A DNA stretch of 64,000 bases from Hyparrhenia diplandra (lineage: Eukaryota; Streptophyta; Magnoliopsida; Poales; Poaceae): contig JADLZK010009214.1 in NCBI GenBank assembly GCA_015847255.1, positions 159,595-223,594 of the forward strand. The letters are read 5' to 3'. Of this stretch, positions 43,305-54,664 are shown one piece after another. The position numbers and the translations under genes are program-made. The notes under the pieces were generated by a model. The model made no database searches. It was not told the DNA's origin and saw only the letters and a list, made by a program, of their open reading frames with translations. Position 1 is the stretch's first letter. Every line of letters starts with the position of its first letter.

Positions 43305-45123
43305 ATGGCCATGGAACTTCCTCTCTTCCTCGGCGACGGCCCTGACGCCTCCTCCCTCTTCTCCTCCCTCTGGTCCTCCTTCCCCGACGATCTGCAGCAG
43401 CCACCACAAGAGGTACTACTCTTTCTTTCTTTCTTCCTTTTTCCCTGCAGCCGCCGCCGCCGCATTTCCCTGTTCTTCTTCTTCTTGGCCGGTAAGCCGA
43501 CGGCGGCCGCCACTCCACCACGGGATGGGATGGGACGATGTGTCGCCGCAGGGGATCTCCTCGCCTCCTTGCCATTAGCTACCGTGGTCAAGGCGGGTTA
43601 GGCAGATGGGCGGCGAATTAGGGGCGGACGGGGTGCTCTGGCTCCATCCACGCACACGCCTTGACACTAGTTTACCGTGCTGGAATTCTTCTCCTCCATC
43701 CCTAATCTCTCATGGTCGGTCCCGCATGTTCGGCTCGCCTCGTGGAAAAAATCACACTTCCATGCCAGACTTCTCTTTCCATGTGGTTCAGTTTGGTTTG
43801 GTTTCACATTTACTCGATCTGTTTGTTTTTCAACTGATTGAAAGAAAAGAAAGGAGAGAAAGAAAAGGCTGGGCACTGTGGGGAGATGCTGTTGAATGAT
43901 GGTGTTGCCTTGGGTCCCTGCTCTGATTTCAGACGCTTTTCTTTTCTTTTCTCCTCCTTTTTTGAATCCAGTATGCCTGCATATTGTTTTTTTGTAATCT
44001 AAGAAAAAGTTTTTTTTTTTGGGTAGAGAGAGTTGTGCTCCCAAGTCTCCAACGGACTTGAGTAGTGGTGGTTGTATGGTGCAATCATTTGCAGGAATCC
44101 AAATCATTCGCTCTCTAGATCATCGTGCTGCCATGTCTCTCTCTCTCCACCCATCACCTTGTGTTCCGCGCAACCACGTCTCTCTCTCTCTAGATTTTGA
44201 TTGATGATGCATTTCATATTTTCATGTCACCAGATTTCTGTCCCAATTTCGATTTTTGTTCTATGCTGCTATTAAATTGCTTGTGCAAGAACTTACCTTG
44301 TTGTTGAATCTGTTCAATGGTGCTGGATCGAGCAGAGCGTGGCGGAGCTGAAGCAGACGCTACTGGCGACGACGCTGGAGCTGGAGACGGCGAGGGAGGA
44401 GCTGAAGCGCAAGGAGCAGAGCATCGCCAAGCTCGCCGACCTGGTCCGTGAGGTTGCCAAGGAGCGCGACGACGCGCGGGACCAGCTGCAGAGCCTCCGT
44501 CTCCTGGCCGCCCAGGCGCAGGCGGCCGCGGCTGCTGCTGCAGCAGCCGCGCCGGCGCCGCCGCCGCTCGTAACGTCCAGCGTCACCGACTCCGACTGCA
44601 GCCTCGTCTCGTCCCCCGTCGACCCGTTCTTCGATCCCGTCACCTCCGCCGACAGGCGCTGCAATAAGCTCAGCCCCGCCACGTCCCCGGCGTCTGCGGC
44701 GGTGGGAACCAAGCAGCAGTGCCAGCCTGGTGGAGTTGGGTCGGCGGCCGACGCTGTGCTGGACATGCTCGCCAGTAAGAGGCCTTTGCCGCACAAGGGA
44801 CGCCTGCTGGCCGCCGTCATGGAGGCGGGGCCTCTGCTGCAGAACCTGCTCGTCGCGGACAGCTCCCACGGTGGCGCAACCCGCCCACGGTGCGCGCCCC
44901 GGACACGCTGCCGCTCGGCGGCGCCCGCGCTGCTGCCGGGTACGTCGCTACTGGCCCCGTGGCCGCCGGCGCCGACGCCGTCACGCTGGCAACCACCGCC
45001 GCCTGCATGAAGCGGCCTATGGCGGCGGCGACCATGTCCATGCTCCCGCTGACGCCTATGCTGCCCGCCGCCACCTGCTCCTCGCCGGGCTTCATCGCCA
45101 AGCGCCAGAGGCTGCAGCACTGA
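43305..45123 (+). CDS. DUF1635-family protein, two exons, with a -1 frameshift
   Basis: Plant-specific protein of unknown function. Exon 1 is 43305-43412 (36 codons, MAMELPLFLGDG...PPQE, ending before GTACTA); exon 2 starts at 44336 after GAGCAG, phase 0. Exon 2 opens with SVAELKQTLLATTLELETA and a highly charged coiled coil (KRKEQSIAKLADLVREVAKERDDARDQL), the hallmark of DUF1635. A poly-Ala tract and a Pro/Ser-rich middle follow, then a conserved block (LLAAVMEAGPLLQNLLVA). At about 44855-44859 one base appears missing: the written frame continues with Arg/Pro-rich residues to a stop at 45008-45010, whereas the next frame gives GQLPRWRNPPTV then a C-terminus SPGFIAKRQRLQH ending at 45123, the expected ending. 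I give the span to 45123. The ATG at 43305 is preferred over one at 43311 because of position only. Confidence 0.8.
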
Positions 45124-48100
45124 CAGCCCCGGCCGACGGGGGGCCCACTCGCCAGTGACTGCGGGACCCACCGTCCTAGATTGATGATGGTGATGATTGA
45201 TGAGTGAAAATTTCCACAAAGCCATGATGGTGGTTTAGCTGCTAACTGCATAGTAGTGTTATTGAGAGTCATAGAAGTAACTAAGTATAGTCAGATTCTG
45301 AATCATGATAATGTGATCCATGTGAATAGCAGGGTTTTATCACACTTGCTCGGGAGGGGGTTTTGTTTTTCATCTTCTTCTTCTTCCAATTTTTTCAGTT
45401 TTGGGCATGTCATCAGTGTCGTCTTAAGGCTAGCTGTTCATAGGTTGACATGGGAGCATGATTAGAGCCAGCATTTCTTGCTTTGTGGTGAGGGGTCTTG
45501 GTTCAGCTGGTTTCATGCCCACAGCCGATGCCTTGGCTTGGCTTGGAGTCAACAAATTTATCTATCTATATATCTATCTATCCTTCAGAGGAGAGCTTGT
45601 TCTTGAAATGTTCTCTGCAAATCAGTATATGCTACTATATTATCTCTGGGTGTGTCAAAGCTTCGAGATTCTAATATTATTTACTCCTATATGATACACT
45701 GGTTCATTGTTCCAAACCAAAGTAACTGCACATGACAGTTGGATAAATAAAGCATAAACTAGATGAAAGAAAACCTGACAGTAACTTCAAAAGAGTAGGT
45801 GTCAACCTTTGGCTTGTTCAACAACATTTGTTTAGCAGAAATGCTCTAGTATATAAATACATACACTAGAAATGCCATGGCAGGTAAGTGCCAAAGTTTG
45901 GTTGAAGTGTTCGTTCCATTGACAAAAGAATATTCTAGTAATCAGAAGAGACAAGTGTTTATCCTTTGCTAAAAGCTTGTCCTCGAGACACGAAGCTTGT
46001 TTTCGCCTCTTTAAATTATCTATGTAAAATTGGGCAGAACATGGGTGACGAAGCGCGGCGCCGGATTTAGGACGCGTTGAGCGGCTAAATGCATTGCATA
46101 TCCCAACACACCTTTTCAACACCAAGAACTCCCTCCAAGGAACCCACAATCCTTGACCATGTCAATTCTTTTTTAAGAGAGAGAGCCTCCCCTAACTGCT
46201 GTCTTATGCTAGTACAGTAGTAGATTATTAATCTCAGTAGATTAGCCTGCTAAAGCTAGGTCTCACATGAGGAGATGGAAGAAACCCTGCGGTTCTTGTT
46301 TCTTACTCATCATATGCAAACAAATCCAAATGCTAGTAAACAAAACTTCAGCAAGTACGTTTTGATATTTCCAAGCCAAAACTGACACAGCATGTTGTGG
46401 AACAGAGCACATATACAAGTATACAAATATTACAAAGGAAGGAATGGAGTTATGGTAGCTCAATTCACAAGGTACCTGGAGTTGCACAGCAATTTTCTTC
46501 TTCCCTGAAACAATGAGCACATTCCATTTCATTAGAGGCAAACTTAATTCTTTTTGTTTAGCACATAAATCATGAGCTTTTTATCATAAAAAAAAGCTGT
46601 ATGAACATAAAGGGAATCTACTTACAAGTTATCATGTCGCCACTAAAAACTAAATGATGCTTTCTGCATTAACCTTTTACGGAGTCTCCAAAGTAATGAT
46701 CTGCATGCCTGCACCTGCAGCAACTGAAGAACAATCATGCCAAGGCAACAACAGGAAGAGCATGCTGCTCCTGCTAGTACGGGCTGATGAGTGGAGTGCA
46801 AATAATGAAATTAGCCTTTACTATTACATGGTTTTCATCAACTCCATTGCCATTTGCATGAGTACGTGATGCAAACAATTTAGCATACTTGGTGGTAGTG
46901 ATTTGGGAGGCCAAGTAGGCTGGAAGCTAATTCTGTGCAGCTAGACTAGTGAAGAAGCTGAAGCACTCCCTGAATATGATTACTCCTACCTTTTCCAAAG
47001 AGTTTGCAAACGGCTAACCAGCCAAGCTTTGTGAGTTTTGAGATAAATTGCCACCAAACAACGGAGCTTTGATCAAAACCAGCTTAGAATAGCTAGGCTG
47101 GTTTTCACCTCTCCAGGCCACCACCGGTCACTTTGTTTGAAAAAATAGAATGTTATTTGTCAAAAGAATAAGAGCAATGATCTTATGTTCTTGTCATGCC
47201 GGCAGAATTAACAAGCACAAGTGCATATTTACACCAGTGTAAGTATATAAAACACTCTAAGAGACCACTGCTAACTGATTTTCACAGGATAAATAGTGCA
47301 TCATAAGTAGAAATGACGGCCTGCATTTCATAAAAAGATACTCGTACATATGTTCTCGCGGTGTTGGTATTGTTGGAGGCAGGAAGAAAATTGTTGAAAA
47401 GAGTTGGCCCATAGGATACGAGGCAATGTGATTCGTTTCCTAATCAGTTTCCAATGGACACAGTATGCACTTTTTTTTCCTCTGTTGAGGATGCTTGAAC
47501 CAACCCAAAGACCCTGGCTGTAGTAACGGTAGTAACAGGACAACTAGAGCACAAGTGTACAGCAGCATCTGTAGTTGAGCATCCTAAAATCTGAATACGA
47601 TGGTTAGTTTTTAAACAAGGAATATATATTTTTTATAAGCAGGGCTTGACAGATCCTGACAGTGTATCCACTGACGCAGAATGATCAGGGAACGTATGGG
47701 GAGGTTGTCAACAAGTAAATCTGTAAACTTCAAGAACATTCATCTCTGTAAACTCCATTTCCCACACATTGCTGATCTGTTTGAATCACCAGAGGCAGTT
47801 CCAATATGCACACATGTTGTTTGGACAAGGCACGGAAACACTAGCTTATCTGCATTTTGTTTCTCCCAATGATGCATGCTGAATGTAAAAAGGATTAAAA
47901 AGTTCTTTAGAGATCAGGAACTTCAGGTTCAGCATTTGACGGACACTGACGGTCTCACCAGCCAATTCAGTTGAACAGCACAACATTCAGAATACACCCC
48001 AATCAAAGAAAGACACCGATTCGCATAGCCTCACCTCTGCTCTGGTCCGGGCCTCCTGGTCCACAGCACGCCGCGCTCGTGGGGCGCCGGCCGCGTCCTC

Positions 48101-48870
48101 GGCCTTCCCGTCGTCGGGGCGCGCGGCGGTGAGTTCGCCGCCGCCGCTTACGTAGGTAGGGTTAGCCGACTGGTACAGTCAGCTGAGCCGGCTCGGTTTT
48201 TGCAGGCACAGTAAACAGTTCAGCCAGGTAATAGCAGAGAAAACGGCCTGGCCCTGGCTGGGTTTCAAACCAGCCGGGCCGAAGCGGATCAGTGCACATG
48301 CAGCCTGCAGCTCATGCGAAATGGTTGGCCAATAGTAAAGTAACAGAGCTAGAGCCCATCTGATCGATCAGCAAGAAGACATGCTCCTGTACTTGGCCAA
48401 ATCACCCTGCAAGGGAAAAAGAAACAAAGGGGCACAACAACCGAGCGGCAGCGTGGTGCACGGCAATATTGATCTATTGTTTTCCTTGCTCATGCATTAA
48501 CTCCATCTTTAGCTTTCTAATCGTTATACGTATGTGACCCTTCTCCCTTTTAGCCTGGTCGACCATCAGCATCACAACAAGCGGCCTGACCCGTGTCCTA
48601 ATCGGCCAAGCCCATATATGGCGGCAGCAGATGGGCCAACTTGATTGGCTGACCAAGCCGATCAGCAGGAAAAGTGCAGCTATGCTGTAGACCAAAGAAA
48701 ATAGCAGCTTGTCTACCTGGCTAAATGCCAAAACAAAATAAATCAGCCCAACACGCAAAATCAATGGATTTCCTTTGGTAGACGGACTAGAATCACATCA
48801 TGCTTCGATCCAACACAAGAAAAATGACTCGAATCGGCTAGAGACGAAGAAATCCAATCGAGAAGAGAGG
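45124..48870. other. Intergenic region
   Basis: 3' UTR-like sequence to about 45250, then spacer. No gene recognised apart from the exon-like segment at 48044-48138. Confidence 0.35.
48044..48138 (-). pseudogene. Exon-like GC-rich fragment
   Basis: On the minus strand an open frame (ELTAARPDDGKAEDAA...RRAVDQEARTRAE) ends at a consensus-like donor AG|GTGAGG. It is an isolated GC-rich block; no matching downstream exon was found. It could be a captured or truncated first exon. No family recognised. Confidence 0.25.
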
Positions 48871-48873
48871 AGA

Positions 48874-49255
48874 CACTACTCCCGAATTGCCTTGAGGGCC
48901 GAAAACCGCCAATAAAAGGGGGAAAACCGCCGAGGAAATAATCCTTGACCATAAACCGCTAAGCAAATACACTCCGTAATAGAGGGCAAGGGAAATTAGT
49001 TTCCTTGGCGGTTTCAACACTAAAGGATAATTTCCTTGGAGGTGGCCACCAAGGAAATCGATCTGACTTAATTTGCCAAATTGTCAAGGAAATCATTGAG
49101 CCGCCAAGGAAAGTAGTTTCCTTGAGGGTCATACCGCCAAGGAAACACTTTAGGCCACCAAGGTTATTGTTGTTTTCTTGGCTACTCTTCACCTCCAAGG
49201 AAATTATTATTTTCCTTGATGTCATTAACCGCCAAGCTAATTCTATTTACTACCA
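48874..49255. mobile_element. CACTA-like terminus with CCGCCAAGGAAA subterminal repeats
   Basis: Begins with CACTACTCCCGAATTGCC at 48874. CCGCCAAGGAAA/TTTCCTTGGCGG-type words then recur in both orientations at about 48927, 48999, 49032, 49048, 49102, 49115, 49136, 49194 and 49214. A CACTA start plus a dense, orientation-alternating short repeat is the architecture of CACTA subterminal regions. No opposite terminus or transposase was identified, so the right edge is only where repeats end. Confidence 0.5.
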
Positions 49256-50353
49256 ATTCAAAATCATAGCAAACAAATCAACACAGACATTGATCGGAAA
49301 GCCCAGAGGGCATAAGCACACTAAGGGGTGCTCTTCCTACGAACATTGATCACAAAAATGTCTGGACCTATCACAAAGCAAAGAAAGCTACGAGAAAGGG
49401 AAACCCTAAAAATGAAGTGCAAAAAGGAGAGGTAGCTTGAGATGGACAGCTGCCTCTCTATGTACATAGTCTCGGTCCGAATGACCATCCTACCCCCTAC
49501 TGATACATGAGCCACACCGCATAGCCAGGGGCATAGTGGCCCGACCCGAAGATATTCTGATATGACGGCCACCGAGCCTCTCACCGGTAGCTTCGCTTCG
49601 ACGTGAACTCGATGCTGCCATCGTCCTTCTAGCATTGGAATCTCCACCCCGATTTTGAGGCCTAAACTCGCGAAACCAGCCAACCGATGGTTTTGAGGAC
49701 CAAACCAAAGAAACCGAAGCCACGAGTAGCGTCATCGCGCACGCGCCTCCCGCGCTCCAACATGTGTCATCGCCGTCCTCAACCGCTCGGCCGCCAAGTC
49801 TTCTAAGCCGCCTGCTCAACTTGCACGTCCACTGTCTTGACCCGATCGACACGATCACTCCATGCGTCCTCACACTTATCGATATCTCAAGTGTCAACCA
49901 CCTTGGCTAGCGACCCGGTGGTCCTGGTCCCTCGGTCCAAGCCTCACGTAAGGGTAATCGACGTAGAAAAGAAAAATCAAACAGAAGGAAAATATTGAGA
50001 GTTAACAATCACTCATCACAAAAATTGAACACAAAAAGGTTAAAATAGAAGGAAAATGTTGAAGGAAAATGTCTTTCCTTCACGAAAGAGATAGGAAATC
50101 AAGTCCCGAACCAGACAGGTTCGTTTCCCTAGGAGCTAGGAGGACAGGTTGCTGCATGCTACCATGGGATTGGAATAAATATTTGGGATTTAATTGGAGT
50201 CCTTGTCAATAATAAAGAAATAAGTCAAGAGATGTAAAAGACTTGTTCTTAGATGATAGGTTTGCATTGGATCGAGTCGTATGTCGCCGACCGGCGATAG
50301 TTACACTATAGCTCGAGGATGTGTTGCATTGCATGGAAAGGAGGGGGGCATTG
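49256..50353. other. Unassigned region
   Basis: Overlapping frames on the minus strand (49321-49897) encode arginine-rich, domain-free sequence. May be the interior of the element starting at 48874; not a supported gene. Confidence 0.3.
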
Positions 50354-51010
50354 TTTTTTTTTTTGAGGGGAATGCACTTTATTCATTCATTAACCCATAT
50401 CGAATTACATATGCCAAAGGGCGGTGATAAGTACCAGACATGTCTGCCTGTTGCAGCTGAAATTAAACTTCTAGCTATACAATGAGCATCAGTATTTGAG
50501 CTCCTACTCTCATGTACAAAGTCGACCGCTAGAAATTCTCCTGCATTGCTCTTGATTTCTTTTGACGATCTCGCCCATAGTTACCCATGCCAGACCCTTT
50601 CAAACTTCTTATTATGTTGGCACTATTTGAGGCTAACCTGAGAGACGTCAAATTCAGGTCCTTTGCAAGGTCCAAGCCTTCTCTGCAGGCAAGAGCTTTA
50701 GCAACTTCTGGATCTGTGATCCCCTCTAGGACAAGGCCCAATGCTCCCAAAAACTTGCCACTTTGGTCTCTTGATATAGTCACAACTGATGCCTTTGCCG
50801 AGTTTTTGGAGAAAGCAGCGTCCACGTTGAGCTTTATGAATCCTACCTGGGGCGGTATCCATTGCCTTGATCGGCACTAGCCACTAGCCTTTGGTAGCTG
50901 TTTTGGCTTGCAGTCTTTCAACTCATCACAATACTTGGTAATAACAACATTGGTTGACAGGGGGTTCTGGAGGATCTTCTCATGGATCAGCTTTCTTCTC
51001 GCGTACCAGA
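50354..51010 (-). pseudogene. LINE 3' end with RNase H (RVT_3-like) domain and poly(A)
   Basis: The minus strand reads FIKLNVDAAFSKNSAKASVV, then RDQSGKFLGA and EGITDPEVAKALACREGLDLA (50530-50870), the start of the RNase H-like RVT_3 domain in plant LINEs: first Asp in NVDAAF, Glu in CREG. Upstream, IWYARRKLIHEKILQNPLST (about 50935-51010) matches the linker that precedes it. The region ends with an A-run on the minus strand (T-run 50354-50364), consistent with target-primed retrotransposition. 5'-truncated; no RT core. Confidence 0.75.
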
Positions 51011-51363
51011 TTGCCCACTATATGGAGGGGGCAATGAAATGGGCAGACAGCTAGGCTTATTGGGTCAGCTGGGCTTAAGTACTGTGGCACCACAACACTG
51101 TAGCATGCAGTACTGTAGCACCGCCAATCTTTTAGGGTTTTGTTATAGATAAGATTAGAAGTCATTTACTTAAAGGTCAAGCAAGTCCCTCTATATAAAG
51201 AGAGGAGATATATTAATTAAATTAATTAATGAAGAAGAGCCGCCGGAGCAGTAGAGGTTTTGACCCTACCCTCTTGCGTGTGCCCCAACCCCGAAAAGTC
51301 TCTTTCCCCAACGTGACTCCACTCGGCTATCTTCCGGTGGTGTTTGTTCCCAATGATCTAAGG
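51011..51363 (+). other. Unassigned, LTR-like promoter
   Basis: TATATAAA (51192-51199) in CCCTCTATATAAAGAGAGG followed by a CT-rich stretch looks like an LTR core promoter. No termini or partner found. Confidence 0.25.
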
Positions 51364-51643
51364 CCAGTTTCAATGAGGGTTTCATGAGTGTTTCATGCAT
51401 ATTAAATGCAACGCCACATCAGCAAAATTTCACTTTTTGCATGAAACCCCTAGGAGAGAGAAGGAAAGAGTTTCACCATAGTGAAACCTTTGGGCATTGT
51501 TTCACATGCGTTAGAAACCGTGTGAAACCTCCATTGAGACACACAAATAGAGTTTCACCATGCAACTATGCAATTAAACCATGCAATGAGAGAAAGGTTG
51601 TGGGACCCTTGAGCCTATGAAACTGTGCATTGAGAAAGACGCC
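51364..51643. mobile_element. Tourist-like MITE related to the AGTCTCAGTGG family
   Basis: GGCCAGTTTCAATGAGGGTTTCA at the left and the inverse of GAAACTGTGCATTGAGAAAGACGCC at the right; interior rich in GTTTCA words. Right target trinucleotide is not matched. Confidence 0.5.
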
Positions 51644-51744
51644 TATTTCATGTCAAAGTTTTACATCTTGGAAACCGGGAGGTGAGGCCTAAGGATCGTA
51701 ACACTCCCTGAAGTAGCAAAGGGTGGTGAATCTTCTCTAAAGTA

Positions 51745-52004
51745 TTCCTTCCGTTCCTAAATAGATGTCATTCTCGCTTCCTCGAGAAGTTAACGTTTTC
51801 AAACAACCGCTAATTATATATTAAAATATATAAATATTTATGCTAAGTAATTAGTATCATCGGAAAGATCTTTAAGTCTAGTTTTTTAATAAATTTATTT
51901 AGAGATATAAATGTTGCACATATTTTGTACAAACCTGGTAGTCAAAGTTGAGAAAGTTTGACTTGCACACTTCCGATCGACATCTAAAAAAGGGACGGAT
52001 GGAG
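51745..52004. mobile_element. Stowaway-like MITE, family S copy 2
   Basis: TTCCTTCCGTTCCTAAATAG at the left and AGGGACGGATGGAG at the right, TA on both sides; interior nearly identical to 60113-60368. Confidence 0.8.
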
Positions 52005-52497
52005 TATATTATATAGAAAAGCTCCTATCCGTGATCACCCAACACATACTCAGTTGAAAAAAAAAAGACTTAGACGTCGAGCATATTTGGAAGCAGTTTG
52101 GCAATAGGAAAAGTATGTAACTATGTCTCATTAACCTTTTTCGTGTTAGATATTGGATCTAATTTGGTTCATAGTCCATGGTACAATTAATTAATATGCA
52201 TACATCAATTTATTGCAGGTGAATGCTAAGTCCATAATGTCTGCTCCTCGCTGGTGTGCTGCTCAAAGGTAAGCTCATGTTTCCCGTGATCCAATCAGGC
52301 TCAGTGTATGAAGTAGTTCTTCCTAGCTGTGTTGGGTATCCATGATAATAGAGATTCGACAGTAATTTGCTGACAATAATTTCTATTTTTTTTTTCAGGT
52401 GATGAAGATGTTTGATTTTAGTGGTTCTTCCTAAATGTTCGTTGGTTTGGCCTCCCTTATGCTGAGATCCTGGCTCTGCCACTGCATTTATCTTTAC

Positions 52498-52890
52498 TTC
52501 CGTGGAGCTCCAGTAGCAGGAACCATTGCAAGATGTCAGCATCGAGCGGCCAAATAAAAGAGCAACTAAGAGTAAGAGAGCCAAGAAACCCTCTGGTGAC
52601 AGGGGGGCGTAACAAATAGAGGTGTTTCTACAATACTTGGGAGGCATCTGGAAGTGTTTCATATGTCTATGATTTGTAGGTCCAATATAAGGAAATGCGT
52701 TGAGAGGCTTCAATGAGAAGGCGTCAGGAGACGTTAGATGTGTCTATGGTCGGTGGGCTCATATATGCCGTAACACCTCCAAAGTTAAGAGGATTAGGAA
52801 TTCGTAGCAATTCCGTGGAGCTCCAGTAGCAGGAACCATTACAGGAGATCAGCATAAGTCAAATAAAAGAGCTACTAATAGACACTAGAT
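52498..52890. repeat. Direct repeat, about 75 bp, 314-bp spacing
   Basis: TTCCGTGGAGCTCCAGTAGC, AGGAACCATT, TCAGCAT and AAATAAAAGAGC occur at about 52498-52575 and again at 52812-52880. Confidence 0.75.
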
Positions 52891-53295
52891 GGCGTGTAGG
52901 ATTTTTTTATTTGACTGCTGGTCTAGCTCGTCATACTCCGGTCAAAGATGATGTAACCAACGGTGAATTTAAACAAGCACTGCAGCCGGCAAAACTTTCC
53001 GTCCGGAATGTCATTTCAAAATGACTGGAGGGTGGTTAGACATGCGTCCGGATACTACTCAGAGCTCACTTCCAAGGCGAAGCTAAGTTGAAAGCAGCGG
53101 CTTCTTTGGACTAGCAGCTGAACAGACTCGCCAGCTCTAACGTCGCATCAGTGGAGTGTTACAATATTATCATTATGGCACCTTGACCGACCAGCTATGG
53201 CACAACTAAATTAGATGCTATTAGCAAATATTCTAATTTTGCAGTTTACCATATATACAAGACAATTTGGGATGGTTGGCTAATTTTGTCTGTTA
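52891..53295. other. Intergenic stretch
   Basis: No gene or clear repeat recognised. Confidence 0.3.
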
Positions 53296-53298
53296 TAA

Positions 53299-53867
53299 GG
53301 CCGTCCGCAATGGATAGTTATTCGGCTATCTACATATGACGTGGCATGAAAAAAGTAGGACAGAGAGTAGTCACTAGCTACATGTAAATAGTTAGACTAT
53401 TTTAGTAGCCCAAGAATATGTGAGAGGCACTAGTGGACTGGCCTTTTTTACTGCCGGCTCCAAAGCCATCTCTAGTGACACAAAGTCCAACCGTTAGTGC
53501 TAAAGGTCAGTGATAAAGACGAATTAGACTGGCGGTTATTTACCCGCTAGTGTTCTTAATTATTTTTCTGTCAGCTATCTTGTACCACTGGCGGATGGAT
53601 CACCGCCAGTGGTAAAGATGTCTCTTCTGCCAGTGGAGAGTATTATCACCGGCGGTTATTTAGCGGGACCTACTACTCTTTTTGTGCTGGCACTCTGATC
53701 TGCCGTACCGCCACTGATGTGTTTTTCGCATAGGGCTAGTAAAAAAGGCCAGTCCACTAGTGAGGAGCATGTAGATCCAATGGTATAAAATAGTCTTTGT
53801 TTTTGTCTCTCACCTCCACATCAACAGACTATGTAGTTAGCACTAGCTATTACCATTGCGGACGCCC
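53299..53867. mobile_element. Tourist-like MITE interrupted by a CACTA-type MITE
   Basis: GGCCGTCCGCAATGG at the left and CCATTGCGGACGCCC at the right, TAA on both sides (53296-53298, 53868-53870). Same family as 3708-3938 and 63445-63940. Confidence 0.88.
53428..53762. mobile_element. Non-autonomous CACTA element (335 bp), nested
   Basis: The ends CACTAGTGGACTGGCCTTTT and AAAAGGCCAGTCCACTAGTG are perfect inverted repeats starting with CACTA and flanked by a 3-bp TSD AGG (53425-53427, 53763-53765), both CACTA hallmarks. The interior carries repeated CTGGCGG/CCGCCAGTGG words. Confidence 0.92.
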
Positions 53868-53958
53868 TAACAAAAAACCATACATATATATACCAATGTG
53901 CCAAATCACCATGCGTTTTCCTGCTTTCAAGGGAGCAACATGGTTTTACTTGAGCCAA

Positions 53959-54372
53959 TGTTGACTAAATGTGCTCGACAGTCCACCGAGGGGCTACCCA
54001 CGATGGTAGATTTAGGCGAGAGTTGCGCGTGACCAAGATCGAGACGGCGGCAGAGACACAAGAGTTGGACAGGTTCGCCACCGGCGTGACGTAATACGTA
54101 TGTCCTTTGTGTCTGCTTTTTCTGTATTGGCTATCATACGAGATGAGAGCGAGAGAGAGTTCGAGGGCTCCCCTACCCGCCTTATATAGCCGGGTAGGGT
54201 TACATATACGATCTCCTAAGAAAGAAAGAAACTATCTGTTACAAATTACATGGGATCGAAGTATACCCTGTTAGATCGCCGTCTTGGGATATCATCCGGA
54301 TGTCTTGCGGCATGCGGCGTCTGATGCCTGGATGATCCGCAATCCTTCATCGTGGGCCAGGCTGCCCTCACA
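53959..54372 (-). mobile_element. Candidate solo LTR (414 bp)
   Basis: On the minus strand it starts TGTGAGGGCAGCCTGG and ends TTTAGTCAACA, with a TATATAAG box (54181-54188) about 190 bp in and a CT-rich R-like region after it. Flanks GCCAA and GTCAA agree in four of five bases. Confidence 0.5.
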
Positions 54373-54664
54373 GTCAATGTTTAGACAAATTTATGGTGGT
54401 TGCGTTTTAATTTGTTGTGTCCATGTCGCTTTTGGTTGCTTGCTTTTTAGAAACCATCGTAGACTTTTCTGTAGTTGAGTTTCCGTCCTCAGAACAATGA
54501 TAGTGAGCCTCCTTTCACATCTGTGGACTAGACGTAGATAATCTTGCACTTTTGGCTTATTGAGACCCAGAGGCAAACCTCGGTACGGGAAGGGGAAGGT
54601 CCCTATTTCACAATCAAAAGTTCTTGCTAAGATTTCCAAGTTGCTTGCTTCCACGTTTATAGGG

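Noticed and set aside
44314..45225. 303-codon minus-strand open frame
   Set aside because: Antisense shadow of DUF1635 exon 2; the + strand has the conserved coiled coil and splice sites.
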